A stretch of DNA of 64,000 nucleotides from JAWOLE01 sp963815655 (GTDB lineage: Bacteria; Acidobacteriota; Thermoanaerobaculia; UBA5066; Gp7-AA6), in assembly GCA_963815655.1 (NCBI GenBank), contig CAWFHK010000001.1, positions 3,534,001-3,598,000 on the forward strand. The letters run 5' to 3'. The translations under genes were made by a program, and so were the position numbers. Every line of letters starts with the position of its first letter. The stretch's first letter is position 1. Of the stretch, positions 37,460-45,455 are shown in pieces. Below the pieces are notes generated by a model. The model did not search any database, had not been told where the DNA came from, and saw only the letters and a list, made by a program, of their open reading frames with translations.

Positions 37460-38050
37460 ATGTCCGGAGATGCCCGAAAGCCGCCGGTCACACCTCCCGG
37501 CGAGGTGACCCGGCTCCTCGTCGCGTGGAGCGCCGGTGACGCGAAGGCCCTGGAAGAGCTGATCCCGCTCGTTTACGGCGAGTTGCGCCGGCTCGCGGAG
37601 AGGCATCTCGCGCGCGAGCGCGCCGGCCACACCCTCCAGCCGACGGCCGTCGTCCACGAGGCGTACTTGAAGCTCGTGGACCAGAAGCGCGTCTCGTGGA
37701 AGAACCGGGGCCACTTCTTCGCCGTGGCCGCGCAGGCGATGCGGCGCCTCCTCGTGGACCATGCCCGGCGGCATGACGCCGAGAAGAGAGGCGGCGCGAT
37801 CACGATGGTTCCGCTCGAGGCGGCGGACGCGTCCGTCGCGCCGAGGGAAGCCGACGTTCTCGCTCTCGACCTGGCCCTGGTGAAGCTCGCGGCGCTCGAC
37901 GCCACCCAGGCGAAGGTCGTCGAGCTTCGCTACTTCGGCGGGCTCACGCTGGACGAGACCGCCGACGTCCTCGGCTCCTCCGCCTCGACCGTGGGCCGGG
38001 CGTTCCGCCTGGCGAAGGCCTGGCTCTACCGCGAGCTCTCGGCCGCATGA
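37460..38050 (+). CDS. ECF-type RNA polymerase sigma factor
   Basis: 196 residues from ATG 37460 (GGAAGGAA upstream). The longer in-frame extension to 37358 overlaps the divergent gene's leader and looks non-coding. Region 2 is present (LIPLVYGELRRLAERHLARER, PTAVVHEAYLKLVD, HFFAVAAQAMRRLLVDHARR), as is region 4 (VELRYFGGLTLDETADVLGSSASTVGRAFRLAKAWLYREL). This is the subfamily commonly paired with Ser/Thr kinases in Acidobacteriota and Planctomycetes. Its ATGA stop overlaps the kinase start, so the two are coupled. No anti-sigma gene is seen; the kinase may take that control role. Confidence 0.92.
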   Translation: MSGDARKPPVTPPGEVTRLLVAWSAGDAKALEELIPLVYGELRRLAERHLARERAGHTLQPTAVVHEAYLKLVDQKRVSWKNRGHFFAVAAQAMRRLLVDHARRHDAEKRGGAITMVPLEAADASVAPREADVLALDLALVKLAALDATQAKVVELRYFGGLTLDETADVLGSSASTVGRAFRLAKAWLYRELSAA

Positions 38051-40581
38051 CGCCGGAGCGCTGGGCCGACGTGGGGCGGCTCTTCGATGCCGCGCAGGAG
38101 CTTCCCCCCGAGAGCCGCGAAACTTTTCTCGAAGGGCAGTGCGACGGCGACGCCGACCTGAAAGCGGAGGTCGGATCGCTCCTGGCCTCGCTCGACGAGG
38201 CCGAGTCCTTCCTCGAGAGGCCCGCGACAGGGGATGCCCGGCAGCCGCCCGCCGCCGCGCGCCGCCGCGTCGGGCCGTACGAGCTCGTCGAGGAGATCGG
38301 CCACGGCGGGATGGGGATCGTCTTCAAGGCCGTCCGCCGCGACCAGGGATTCGAGCGGTTCGCCGCGGTCAAGCTCGTCAAGCGCGGGATGGACACGGAC
38401 TTCATCCTGCGCCGCTTCGAGAGCGAGCGGCGGATCCTGGCCGGCCTCGACCATCCCAACATCGCCCGCGTCCTGGACGGGGGCTCGACGGAGGACGGCC
38501 TTCCCTACTTCGTCATGGAGCTCATCGCAGGAGTCAACATTCTCGAATATTGCGAACAGAAAGCGCTCGGCGTTTCGGAGCGTCTCTCGCTCTTCCGGCA
38601 GGTCTGCCGGGCCGTGCAGTACGCCCACCAGCGCCTCGTCATCCACCGCGACATCAAGCCCTCCAACCTCCTGGTCACCCCGGAAGGCGTTCCAAAGCTC
38701 CTCGACTTCGGTCTCGCGAAGGTGTTGACGCGGGAGCCGGGAGAGACGATCGACCGGACCCAGACGGCGCTCCGGATCCTGACGCCCGAGTACGCCAGCC
38801 CGGAGCAGGTCCGCGGCGTCGAGATCACGACGGCGAGCGACGTGTACTCGCTCGGAGTCGTCCTCTACGAGCTCCTGACCGGGGAGCGTCCCTACAGGCT
38901 GAAAACGAGAAACCCCGAGGAGGTGAGCGGCGCAGTCCTGACCCAGGAGCCGGAGAGACCCGGCGCGAAGGCCTCCCTCCACCGGGATCTCGACGCGATC
39001 GTCCTGACCGCCCTGCGAAAGGAGCCGGAGCGCCGGTATTCCTCGGCCGAGCAGCTCTCGGAGGACATTCGCCGCTACCTGGAAGGCCTGCCCGTCAAGG
39101 CCACTCCGGACAGTTTCGGCTACCGCGCCGGCAAATTCGTCCGGCGCCACAAGGCCGGAGTCGCCGCGTGGGTCCTCATTGCCGCGTCGCTCGTCGGCGG
39201 CCTCGGCCTGGCGCTGGAGGGGATGCGCGCGGCGCGCCAGCAGGCCGCCCGGTCACAGCAGGTCTCGGAATTTCTCCGGAGTCTCTTCGAGAGCTCCTAC
39301 CCGAGGCGCGCGCGGGGCGAGAAGCTGACCGCGCAGGACCTGCTCGACGCCGGCGCGGCGCGTGTGGACCAGGAGCTCGCGCAGCAGCCCGACCTCCAGG
39401 CATCCATGCTGGCCCTTCTCGGCTCCGTGTACCTGGAACTGCATGTCATGGACAAGGCCGAGTCGCTTCTGGCGCGGTCGCTCGCGATCCGCGAGAAAAC
39501 CTTCGGGAAAGGGGGCGCCGAGGTCGCGGAAAGCCTCTACTGGCTCGGACGCTTGAAGGACGCGAAGGGGGATTACAAGGCGGCCGTCGCTCTGACCGAG
39601 CGGGCGGTCCGGATCCGCGAGGCCGCGGGTGAAAGTCCGGCCCTCGCGGAGGCGTTGAGCCAGCTCGGTGTGACGCTGAAGGTCCTGGGCAAGCCCGAAG
39701 AGGGACGGCCTCTTCTGCAACGCGCGGTCGCGATCGAAGAAAAGTCCGGGGGAGGCAACCTCTACAAGTGGCTTTCCAATCTCGCGGGGATCGAGATGGA
39801 TCTCGGCAACGACGACGCTGCCCGGAGGCTCCTCGAGCGCGCGCTCGACATCGGCGTGCGCTCCGAAGGGAAGATCGGCATGCAGGTCGATGTGACCATG
39901 TTGAACCTCGCGGGAGTGCTGCGCGCCCAGGAGGACTACGCGCGGGCTCTCCCGCTCTTCGAAAGGGCCCTCGCGATCGACGAGAAGGCCTACGAGAAGG
40001 CGGATGGAGCCGTCGGCTATACGCTCGGGGAAATGGGAGATCTCTATCTCGGGATGGGTGATTACGGGCGAGCGCGCGAGTATCTCGACCGCTCGATCGA
40101 AACGTGCGAGCAGGCCTTGGGTCCCGACCATCTCGGGTTGGCGGCCCCGCTGACCTACTCGGGACGCCTGCGGCTCGCGGAAGGGAAGCCGGGGGAGTCC
40201 CTCCCCCTCTTCGAGCGCGCGCTGGCGCTGCGCCGGAAGGCCTTGCCGGAAGACCACGATGAGATCGCGGAGACTCTCACGGACATCGCGAACGCGAAGG
40301 CGGCGCTCGAAGGCCCTGCCGTCGCCGAGCCGATCCTCCGCCGGGCGCTCGAGATGCGGCGCCGAGTGCTCGCTCCCGGTCACCGTTCCTTCCTTCCGAC
40401 GCTATTGTCGCTCTCCCGGGTGCTTCGGGATCAGGGGCGGACGGCGGAGGCCCGGCCGTTGCTCGAGGAAGCGGTCGCGATTGCCCGCGCGAAACTGCCG
40501 GAGAATCACTCCCGAAGACGGGAAGCGGAGGCGACCCTGGCGGCCGCGGGCAGCGGCGAAGGCGCGGCGGCGCTGCCGTAG
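38047..40581 (+). CDS. Ser/Thr protein kinase with C-terminal TPR repeats
   Basis: 844 residues. An N-terminal helical segment (residues 1-78) precedes a Hanks kinase domain at about 79-345: glycine loop IGHGGMGIVF, AAVKLVK, catalytic H200-R-D202 (HRDIKPSN), DFGLAKVL, LTPEYASPEQ. A membrane helix lies at about 370-388 (AGVAAWVLIAASLVGGLGLAL), then a periplasmic array of about ten TPR units (for example AESLYWLGRLKDAKGDYKAA, VGYTLGEMGDLYLGMGDYGR). All catalytic residues are present. Coupled by ATGA to the ECF sigma factor, so it probably modifies that sigma factor or its targets in response to something bound by the TPRs. Confidence 0.93.
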   Translation: MTPERWADVGRLFDAAQELPPESRETFLEGQCDGDADLKAEVGSLLASLDEAESFLERPATGDARQPPAAARRRVGPYELVEEIGHGGMGIVFKAVRRDQGFERFAAVKLVKRGMDTDFILRRFESERRILAGLDHPNIARVLDGGSTEDGLPYFVMELIAGVNILEYCEQKALGVSERLSLFRQVCRAVQYAHQRLVIHRDIKPSNLLVTPEGVPKLLDFGLAKVLTREPGETIDRTQTALRILTPEYASPEQVRGVEITTASDVYSLGVVLYELLTGERPYRLKTRNPEEVSGAVLTQEPERPGAKASLHRDLDAIVLTALRKEPERRYSSAEQLSEDIRRYLEGLPVKATPDSFGYRAGKFVRRHKAGVAAWVLIAASLVGGLGLALEGMRAARQQAARSQQVSEFLRSLFESSYPRRARGEKLTAQDLLDAGAARVDQELAQQPDLQASMLALLGSVYLELHVMDKAESLLARSLAIREKTFGKGGAEVAESLYWLGRLKDAKGDYKAAVALTERAVRIREAAGESPALAEALSQLGVTLKVLGKPEEGRPLLQRAVAIEEKSGGGNLYKWLSNLAGIEMDLGNDDAARRLLERALDIGVRSEGKIGMQVDVTMLNLAGVLRAQEDYARALPLFERALAIDEKAYEKADGAVGYTLGEMGDLYLGMGDYGRAREYLDRSIETCEQALGPDHLGLAAPLTYSGRLRLAEGKPGESLPLFERALALRRKALPEDHDEIAETLTDIANAKAALEGPAVAEPILRRALEMRRRVLAPGHRSFLPTLLSLSRVLRDQGRTAEARPLLEEAVAIARAKLPENHSRRREAEATLAAAGSGEGAAALP

Positions 40582-40589
40582 ACGATCCC

Positions 40590-40755
40590 GGAAGGTCTTG
40601 TCGCCGCAGCCGCTCAGGTAGGTCATCGGATCCTCGCAGAGGAGCTCATGATCGAGCGCGATGGAGTGCCCGACTTCGGGCAGCTTCCCGAGATCCATCG
40701 CGAGCACTTCGAACTGGTCGTCCGGGACCTGAAGAGCTAAGGGGGGATCCCGCAA
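40590..40755 (-). pseudogene. Remnant of a metzincin-type zinc protease
   Basis: In the gap after the kinase, the reverse strand reads DDQFEVLAMDLGKLPEVGHS and then IALDHELLCEDPMTYLSGCG followed by DKTFRD. PEVGHSIALDH (about 40680-40648) is HExxHxxGxxH with the first His changed to Pro and the Gly to Ala. DPMTYLSGCGDKTF resembles the Met-turn and following Cys region of matrixin-like proteases. Only about 55 residues are recognisable; the frame then runs antisense into the kinase 3' end. Too short and mutated to be active. Confidence 0.45.
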
Positions 40756-40820
40756 ACGGAAGAGACGGAATCCTCGGGGCGGGTAGCAAGGTCGTTGCTG
40801 AGGTAAAGTTCTGGGCTCGC

Positions 40821-42728
40821 ATGGGCGAGCGCAACAACAGCATCCGCGCGGTCTCGGAGCAGGAGGCGAGGCGGGTCGCCGAGGAGGCGCGCGAGACGGA
40901 GTGGCAGGCGCCCTCCTTCCTCAAGGAGATCTTTCTCGGCAACTTCCGGCTCGACCTCGTCCACCCCTTCCCCGAGGCGCCGCCCGAGCGCCCTGAGTTC
41001 CGCGCCTTCTACGACCGGATGGAGCGGTTCCTGCTCGAGCAGGTGGACAGCGACGCGATCGACCGCGAGGGGAAGATCCCGGCACGCGTCGTCGAGGGGC
41101 TCGCGAAGATGGGCGCCTTCGGCATGAAGATCCCGAAGGAGTACGGGGGACTCGGCTTCACGCAGTGCGAGTACGCCGAGATCATCAAGCTCATCTCGAC
41201 CTGGGACGGCAACCTCATCGCGCTCCTCTCGGCGCACCAGTCGATCGGAGTGCCGCAGCCGCTGAAGCTCTTCGGAACGAAGGAACAGAAGGAGAAGTAC
41301 TTCCCTCGCCTGGCGCGCGGCGCCGTCTCCGCGTTCGCGCTGACGGAAGCGGACGTTGGTTCCGATCCGGCGAACCTCTCGACGACCGCGGCCCGCACGC
41401 TCGAAGGGGACTACGTGTTGAACGGAGAGAAGCTGTGGTGCACCAACGGCACGATCGCGGAGCTCTTCGTCGTCATGGCGAAGCACCCGGACACCGGCAA
41501 GATCTCCGCGTTCATCGTCGAGAAGGACTGGCCGGGCGTCGAAGTCGTCCAGCGCTGCCACTTCATGGGCCTGAAGGCGATCGAGAACGGCGTCATCCGG
41601 TTCACGAACGTCCGCGTGCCGAAGGAGAACCTCCTGCTGGCCGAGGGGCGCGGCTTGAAGCTCGCGCTCGTCACGTTGAATACCGGCCGGCTCACGCTCC
41701 CGGCGACCTGCGCGGCGAGCGCCAAACGGTGCCTCGAGATCTGCCGTGAGTGGGGGAACGACCGCGTCCAGTGGGGACAGCCGATCGGCCGGCACGACGC
41801 GATCGCCCAGATCCTCGCGGAGATGGCCGCGACCGCGTTCGCGATCGAGGCCGTCGCGGACCTCGCGTGCCGCCTCGCGGACAAGGGCGATCGGGACATC
41901 CGGCTCGAGGCCGCGGTCGCGAAGATGTGGAACACGGAGGAGGGGTGGACGATCGTGGACCGCACGCTCCAGGTGCGCGGCGGCCGCGGCTACGAGACGG
42001 CGGACTCGCTCCGGGCGCGCGGGGAGCGCGGCCTCCCGGTCGAGCGGATGATGCGCGACTTCCGGATCAACCTGATCTTCGAAGGCTCCTCCGAGATCAT
42101 GCGCCTCTTCATCGCGCGCGAGGCGCTCGACCGGCACCTGTCCGTCGCCGGGGACCTGGTCAATCCGAAGCTGCCTCTTTCGAAGAGGCTCGCGGCACTG
42201 CCCCGAGTGATGGGTTTCTACGCGCGATGGTACCCGGGGCGCCTCGTCGGGAAGGGTCAGCTGCCGCGATTCCGCGAGTTCGGCCCGCTCGCCCGGCATG
42301 TCCGGTACACCGAGCGCTCCGCGCGCCGGCTCGCCCGCACGATCTTCCACATGATGGCGCGCTACGGGCCGAAGCTCGAGAAGCGGCAGGCCCTCCTCTT
42401 CCGAGCCGTGGACATCGGCGCGGACCTCTTCGCGATGTCGGCCGCGGCCTGCCGCGCGCAGGCGATGCGGCGCGCGAAGGACCCCGAGGCGCCGCGCGCC
42501 GTCGAACTCGCCGACGTCTTCTGCCGGATGACGCGACGGCGCATCGCCCAGCGCTTCGCGGCGATCCGCTCGAACGACGACGTCCGGAAATACAAGACCG
42601 CGCGGCGCCTCCTCGACGGAGAGCACCTCTGGCTCGAGCGCGGCCTCGTCCCGATGGAGGACCTGGAGAAGTTCGCCGACGCGGCCGCGGCCGCCGAGCG
42701 GAAGGAGAAGGAACTCGCCCCGGTCTGA
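40821..42728 (+). CDS. Acyl-CoA dehydrogenase with C-terminal extension
   Basis: 635 residues, longer than the 380 of simple acyl-CoA dehydrogenases and similar to the very-long-chain/ACAD9 type. N-terminal helical domain (GLAKMGAFGMKIPKEYGGLGF), FAD-binding middle domain (FALTEADVGSDPANLSTTA, GEKLWCTNGTIAELFVVMAK), C-terminal helical domain (VQWGQPIGRHDAIAQILAEM, QVRGGRGYETADSL, FRINLIFEGSSEIMRLFIA), then about 190 extra residues of an ACAD-like C-terminal module. Catalyses alpha,beta-desaturation of acyl-CoA in fatty-acid breakdown. No electron-transfer flavoprotein gene is nearby. A TAAAGT hexamer at 40804-40809 lies 11 nt before the ATG. Confidence 0.92.
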   Translation: MGERNNSIRAVSEQEARRVAEEARETEWQAPSFLKEIFLGNFRLDLVHPFPEAPPERPEFRAFYDRMERFLLEQVDSDAIDREGKIPARVVEGLAKMGAFGMKIPKEYGGLGFTQCEYAEIIKLISTWDGNLIALLSAHQSIGVPQPLKLFGTKEQKEKYFPRLARGAVSAFALTEADVGSDPANLSTTAARTLEGDYVLNGEKLWCTNGTIAELFVVMAKHPDTGKISAFIVEKDWPGVEVVQRCHFMGLKAIENGVIRFTNVRVPKENLLLAEGRGLKLALVTLNTGRLTLPATCAASAKRCLEICREWGNDRVQWGQPIGRHDAIAQILAEMAATAFAIEAVADLACRLADKGDRDIRLEAAVAKMWNTEEGWTIVDRTLQVRGGRGYETADSLRARGERGLPVERMMRDFRINLIFEGSSEIMRLFIAREALDRHLSVAGDLVNPKLPLSKRLAALPRVMGFYARWYPGRLVGKGQLPRFREFGPLARHVRYTERSARRLARTIFHMMARYGPKLEKRQALLFRAVDIGADLFAMSAAACRAQAMRRAKDPEAPRAVELADVFCRMTRRRIAQRFAAIRSNDDVRKYKTARRLLDGEHLWLERGLVPMEDLEKFADAAAAAERKEKELAPV

Positions 42729-42745
42729 AGGGCGATCTCCCCGAC

Positions 42746-43177
42746 TCAGTTCTTCGACGGAGCCGTCGGGTCGAGGATCTTCAGCCTGGCGAAGTAGGTC
42801 CGCGTAAAGCCGCGGTCGCGAGTCGCCAGTCGGTCGGCTCGCGCCATCGCATGGCCCGCGACGAGAAAGTCGGGAATGATGGCATCTCGAGGTCCACCCG
42901 CCTCGCCGTAACGCTTCCAGGCCTCACCCGCGATCGCTGCGCTTTCCCGGTCGCAGGCATCGAAGTCGACGCCGAGGGTGGCCATCGATTTCTCGAGGGC
43001 CGAATCGGAAGAAAAGTGGGCCCGCGCTTCGGCCCAGACGACGTCGCAGGCTACCAACGACCCTTGCGCGAGGGCCACGAGCAACGCCTCGCGAGACCCT
43101 TTCAAGAATCGGGGCGACTTCGAGAAGACGTCCAGCAGAACGCTCGTGTCAACGGCGGTTCGCACGCGGCCTGTCAC
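42746..43177 (-). CDS. vapC: VapC-type PIN-domain toxin
   Basis: 143 residues with the four PIN acidic residues in place: D10 (AVDTSVLLD), E50 (WAEARAHF), D103 (IPDFLVAGHA) and D121 (ATRDRGF). These toxins are Mg-dependent RNases that cleave tRNA or rRNA when freed from antitoxin. It overlaps the 3' end of the antitoxin gene by 29 bp, so translation depends on it. Confidence 0.9.
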   Translation of the reverse strand: MTGRVRTAVDTSVLLDVFSKSPRFLKGSREALLVALAQGSLVACDVVWAEARAHFSSDSALEKSMATLGVDFDACDRESAAIAGEAWKRYGEAGGPRDAIIPDFLVAGHAMARADRLATRDRGFTRTYFARLKILDPTAPSKN

Positions 43178-43409
43178 GGGGAGGAATCCACGCTTTTCCG
43201 CGCATCTTCTCGATCTCCGCGTCCACGTCCATCGGCGGAAGAATGCCGGTCACGGCATCGACAGGATTCTTCGCGCCGATGGACTTGCGCGCGACGAGCG
43301 TTCCGCGCTCCGCGGAGAAATCCAGGACGACGCCGGGACGCAGGCCCAGTTTCTCCCGCAGAGGCTTCGGGATCGTCACCTGCCCCTTCTCCGAGACGAT
43401 GCTTTTCAT
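43149..43409 (-). CDS. vapB: VapB-type AbrB/MazE-fold antitoxin
   Basis: 86 residues. The N-terminal swapped-hairpin AbrB domain (MKSIVSEKGQVTIPKPLREKLGLRPG) binds DNA. The C-terminal tail (ILPPMDVDAEIEKMRGKAW) is the likely VapC-binding segment. It neutralises VapC and should repress its own promoter. The ATG follows the -10 hexamer by 6 nt with no Shine-Dalgarno, predicting a leaderless transcript. Confidence 0.92.
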   Translation of the reverse strand: MKSIVSEKGQVTIPKPLREKLGLRPGVVLDFSAERGTLVARKSIGAKNPVDAVTGILPPMDVDAEIEKMRGKAWIPPRDRPRANRR

Positions 43410-43415
43410 ACCAAA

Positions 43416-43444
43416 ATTGTAGGAATTCCTACTTCCATTGTCAA
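43416..43444 (-). promoter_or_regulatory. vapBC promoter with embedded palindromic operator
   Basis: On the reverse strand TTGACA (43444-43439) is separated by exactly 17 bp from TACAAT (43421-43416). This is the best sigma-70 promoter seen in the window. A perfect 14-bp palindrome, GTAGGAATTCCTAC (43419-43432), covers the spacer and the first half of the -10, so VapB bound there would exclude polymerase. Confidence 0.88.
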
Positions 43445-43450
43445 CCAGCG

Positions 43451-44167
43451 TCAGGAACTCCTCTTCCCTTTTCGGGGCCGGCGCGCGGACGCAGAGGCTT
43501 CCCCGGCCGGCGCGGACGCGCCGATCTCCGTCATCGTGCTTTTCTCCTCGGAGACGGCGCGGAAGCGGAACGTGACGGACCCGATCCGGAGGGAGTCCCC
43601 GTCCTCCAGGGCCGTTGGCGACGCAATCCGCCTGCCCCGAACGTAAGTGCCGTTCTTGCTGTCGAGGTCCTCGATCGCCGCGGCCGCGCCTGCGACCGTG
43701 AGGCGGGCGTGCCGGCGCGAGACGCTCTCCGAGGGGACGCGGATGCCGGCGAGCGCGTCGCGGCCGAGGATCGTCTCTCCCTCCGGGACCAGGAGGACGC
43801 GGTCCTCGCCGATCAGCCGCCAGGAGGAGAGACCGGCCGCGCCCCGGCGCCCGCGCGGAACGTCGGCCGCCTCTCCCGCGAACGCGTAGCCGAATCCGTG
43901 GACCGTCCGGATGTGCCGGGCGTCCTTCCCGTCCTCGCCGATCGCCTCCCGGATCTCGGCGACGAGGCTCGCGAGCGTGGCCTCCGAAACGAAGGTGTCG
44001 GGCCAGATCTTCTGGTGGATCTCCTCCTTCGAGAAGGCCCGCGGGCGCCCTTCGAGGAGCAGCTCCAGGAGGCGGAACGCCTTCGGCGAGAGGTGCGCCG
44101 GCCGCTCCCTCCGGAAGAGCTCCCGGGTCTCCGAATCAAACGTGCACTCACCGAAGGCCAGGCGCAC
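43451..44167 (-). CDS. OmpR-type winged-helix DNA-binding protein fused to an FHA domain
   Basis: 238 residues from GTG 44167. N-terminal Trans_reg_C winged helix at about residues 1-95 (LSPKAFRLLELLLEGRPRAF, ATLASLVAEIREAIGED, IRTVHGFGYAFAGEA), then an FHA domain at about 120-205 (LGRDALAGIRVPSESVSRRHARL, DLDSKNGTYVRG), then a basic tail. The FHA domain binds phosphothreonine, so this should be a transcription regulator switched by one of the Ser/Thr kinases; two intact ones lie in the window. The frame is open further upstream, but that stretch covers a hairpin and is poorly protein-like. Confidence 0.85.
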   Translation of the reverse strand: MRLAFGECTFDSETRELFRRERPAHLSPKAFRLLELLLEGRPRAFSKEEIHQKIWPDTFVSEATLASLVAEIREAIGEDGKDARHIRTVHGFGYAFAGEAADVPRGRRGAAGLSSWRLIGEDRVLLVPEGETILGRDALAGIRVPSESVSRRHARLTVAGAAAAIEDLDSKNGTYVRGRRIASPTALEDGDSLRIGSVTFRFRAVSEEKSTMTEIGASAPAGEASASARRPRKGKRSS

Positions 44168-44188
44168 GCCGATTCTCAGGATCTCAGC

Positions 44189-44208
44189 GGGGGACCTTGC
44201 GGTCCCCC
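44189..44208. repeat. GGGGGACC-TTGC-GGTCCCCC hairpin
   Basis: A perfect 8-bp stem with 4-nt loop in the divergent region between the FHA regulator and the exported-protein gene, followed by CCCTGGGG-AAAA-CCCC. Looks like a dispersed palindrome rather than a terminator, since no T run follows. Confidence 0.55.
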
Positions 44209-44341
44209 GAGCCCCTGGGGAAAACCCCGAGAAAACCCCAGACAACTCCAAAGACTTCCCGCCTGGAAAGAACGATTCTGCAGGCCGCGCAAGAGACGGC
44301 ATCCCGCCGCGGATTGACGCGAAGGTCGAAAGGAGCCAGCC

Positions 44342-45385
44342 ATGACAAAGCGGAATCGAAACACCCGGATCCTCGCGGGAGTGGGGGCGGCCGCTCTTCT
44401 CCTGCTTCTCGCGGCGGGGCCGGCGCTGGCCGTGAGCGCCGTCGGCGACAAGTCGGACCCGGACCAGCGCCGGCAGGCGATGCGGGAGAGCCAGATCCGC
44501 GCGATGGACATCTTCGCCCGCAACTACGGAAACGCCGACTGGTCCCTCGTCCTGCAAGACGTCGAGGCGAACCCGGCGGACCCGGGCAACGCGGCGTTCA
44601 TGTCGGTCCCACTCTCTCTGGCCAATGTATACCTGAATCGGTACGAAGCCGGCGGCGACAAGAACGACCTCGACCGGTCCCTCGCGATCTTCGAGTGGGT
44701 CGTGGCGGCCGGTGCGCTGTGGGGAGGGCGCGACGGGTCGGGAGCCGTCGTGAGCTACCTCGACATCGGCCTCGCCCGCGTCCGGTCGGAGTGCGACGTC
44801 GGAGGGTTCGAGTCGCGGATCGACGCGCTGTGGGGAGCCGCCATGGCGGTCACGGCCGAGGAGGCGGACGCGCTCCTGCTGGGAACCGGGGTCCGCCCCT
44901 GCGGTCCGGACGTGCTGCTCGCGGCTTGCACCGAGTCGATGCGCGCGGTCCCCGTGGACGAGGAGGAGCTGGCTTCCCGGGCGGCCCTCTTCGCGGCGGC
45001 GTCGAGCTTCCTGGCCTCGGATCCGCGCGCGCAGGCCTGGGCCGAGGGCGCGCTCTCTCTGGCCGCGCAGTTCCCGGCCTCCGCCTGCACGGCGGCGGAG
45101 ACCGATCTGCTTCTCTCGCAGGGAGCCCTGGCGAAACGTCTGGGCGGCGGAGCCGGCGGCGGGCTCGACGAAGGGTCGGGCGGCGGCAAGGTGGGGCGGG
45201 TTTCCGTCAGCTGCCTGCCGTTCTCGACGGCTTACGAGACCGCCGGGCCCGTCGACGCCGTGACTCCCGGAGACTCCCTGGCGCGGGCCATCGCCGACAG
45301 CCGGATCGTCTCCTTCTATCTCACCGAGCGTTACCTGTGGCTCTTCCCTCCGGGATCTCAGTGCGAGCTCGAGGGCGGCAACTGA
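44342..45385 (+). CDS. Exported protein of unknown function
   Basis: 347 residues with a clear signal peptide (ILAGVGAAALLLLLAAGPALA). The mature part is Ala-rich and helical (SQIRAMDIFARNYGNADWSL, NVYLNRYEAGGDKNDLDRSL, ALLLGTGVRPCGPDVLL) and ends in a Gly/Ser-rich linker and a small domain with two Cys (VSCLPF, SQCELEGG). The ATG is preceded by AAAGGAG. No family recognised; periplasmic location inferred. Confidence 0.7.
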   Translation: MTKRNRNTRILAGVGAAALLLLLAAGPALAVSAVGDKSDPDQRRQAMRESQIRAMDIFARNYGNADWSLVLQDVEANPADPGNAAFMSVPLSLANVYLNRYEAGGDKNDLDRSLAIFEWVVAAGALWGGRDGSGAVVSYLDIGLARVRSECDVGGFESRIDALWGAAMAVTAEEADALLLGTGVRPCGPDVLLAACTESMRAVPVDEEELASRAALFAAASSFLASDPRAQAWAEGALSLAAQFPASACTAAETDLLLSQGALAKRLGGGAGGGLDEGSGGGKVGRVSVSCLPFSTAYETAGPVDAVTPGDSLARAIADSRIVSFYLTERYLWLFPPGSQCELEGGN

Positions 45386-45427
45386 AGAATTTCGACTGCT
45401 CCGTGTCGCGGCCGTCGGGTTCGGTCA

Positions 45428-45455
45428 GGGCGGGGTCCGCAACCCCGCCCTATTT
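45428..45455. terminator. Convergent terminator between the exported-protein gene and cysK
   Basis: GGGCGGGGT (45428-45436), loop CCGCA, ACCCCGCCC (45442-45450), then TATTTAC. The perfect 9-bp GC stem sits between two convergent stops; the T run is weak. Confidence 0.55.

Noticed and set aside
42978..43646. 222-codon plus-strand frame over vapBC and the FHA gene end
   Set aside because: Overlaps two well-supported genes and the vapBC promoter; no domain.
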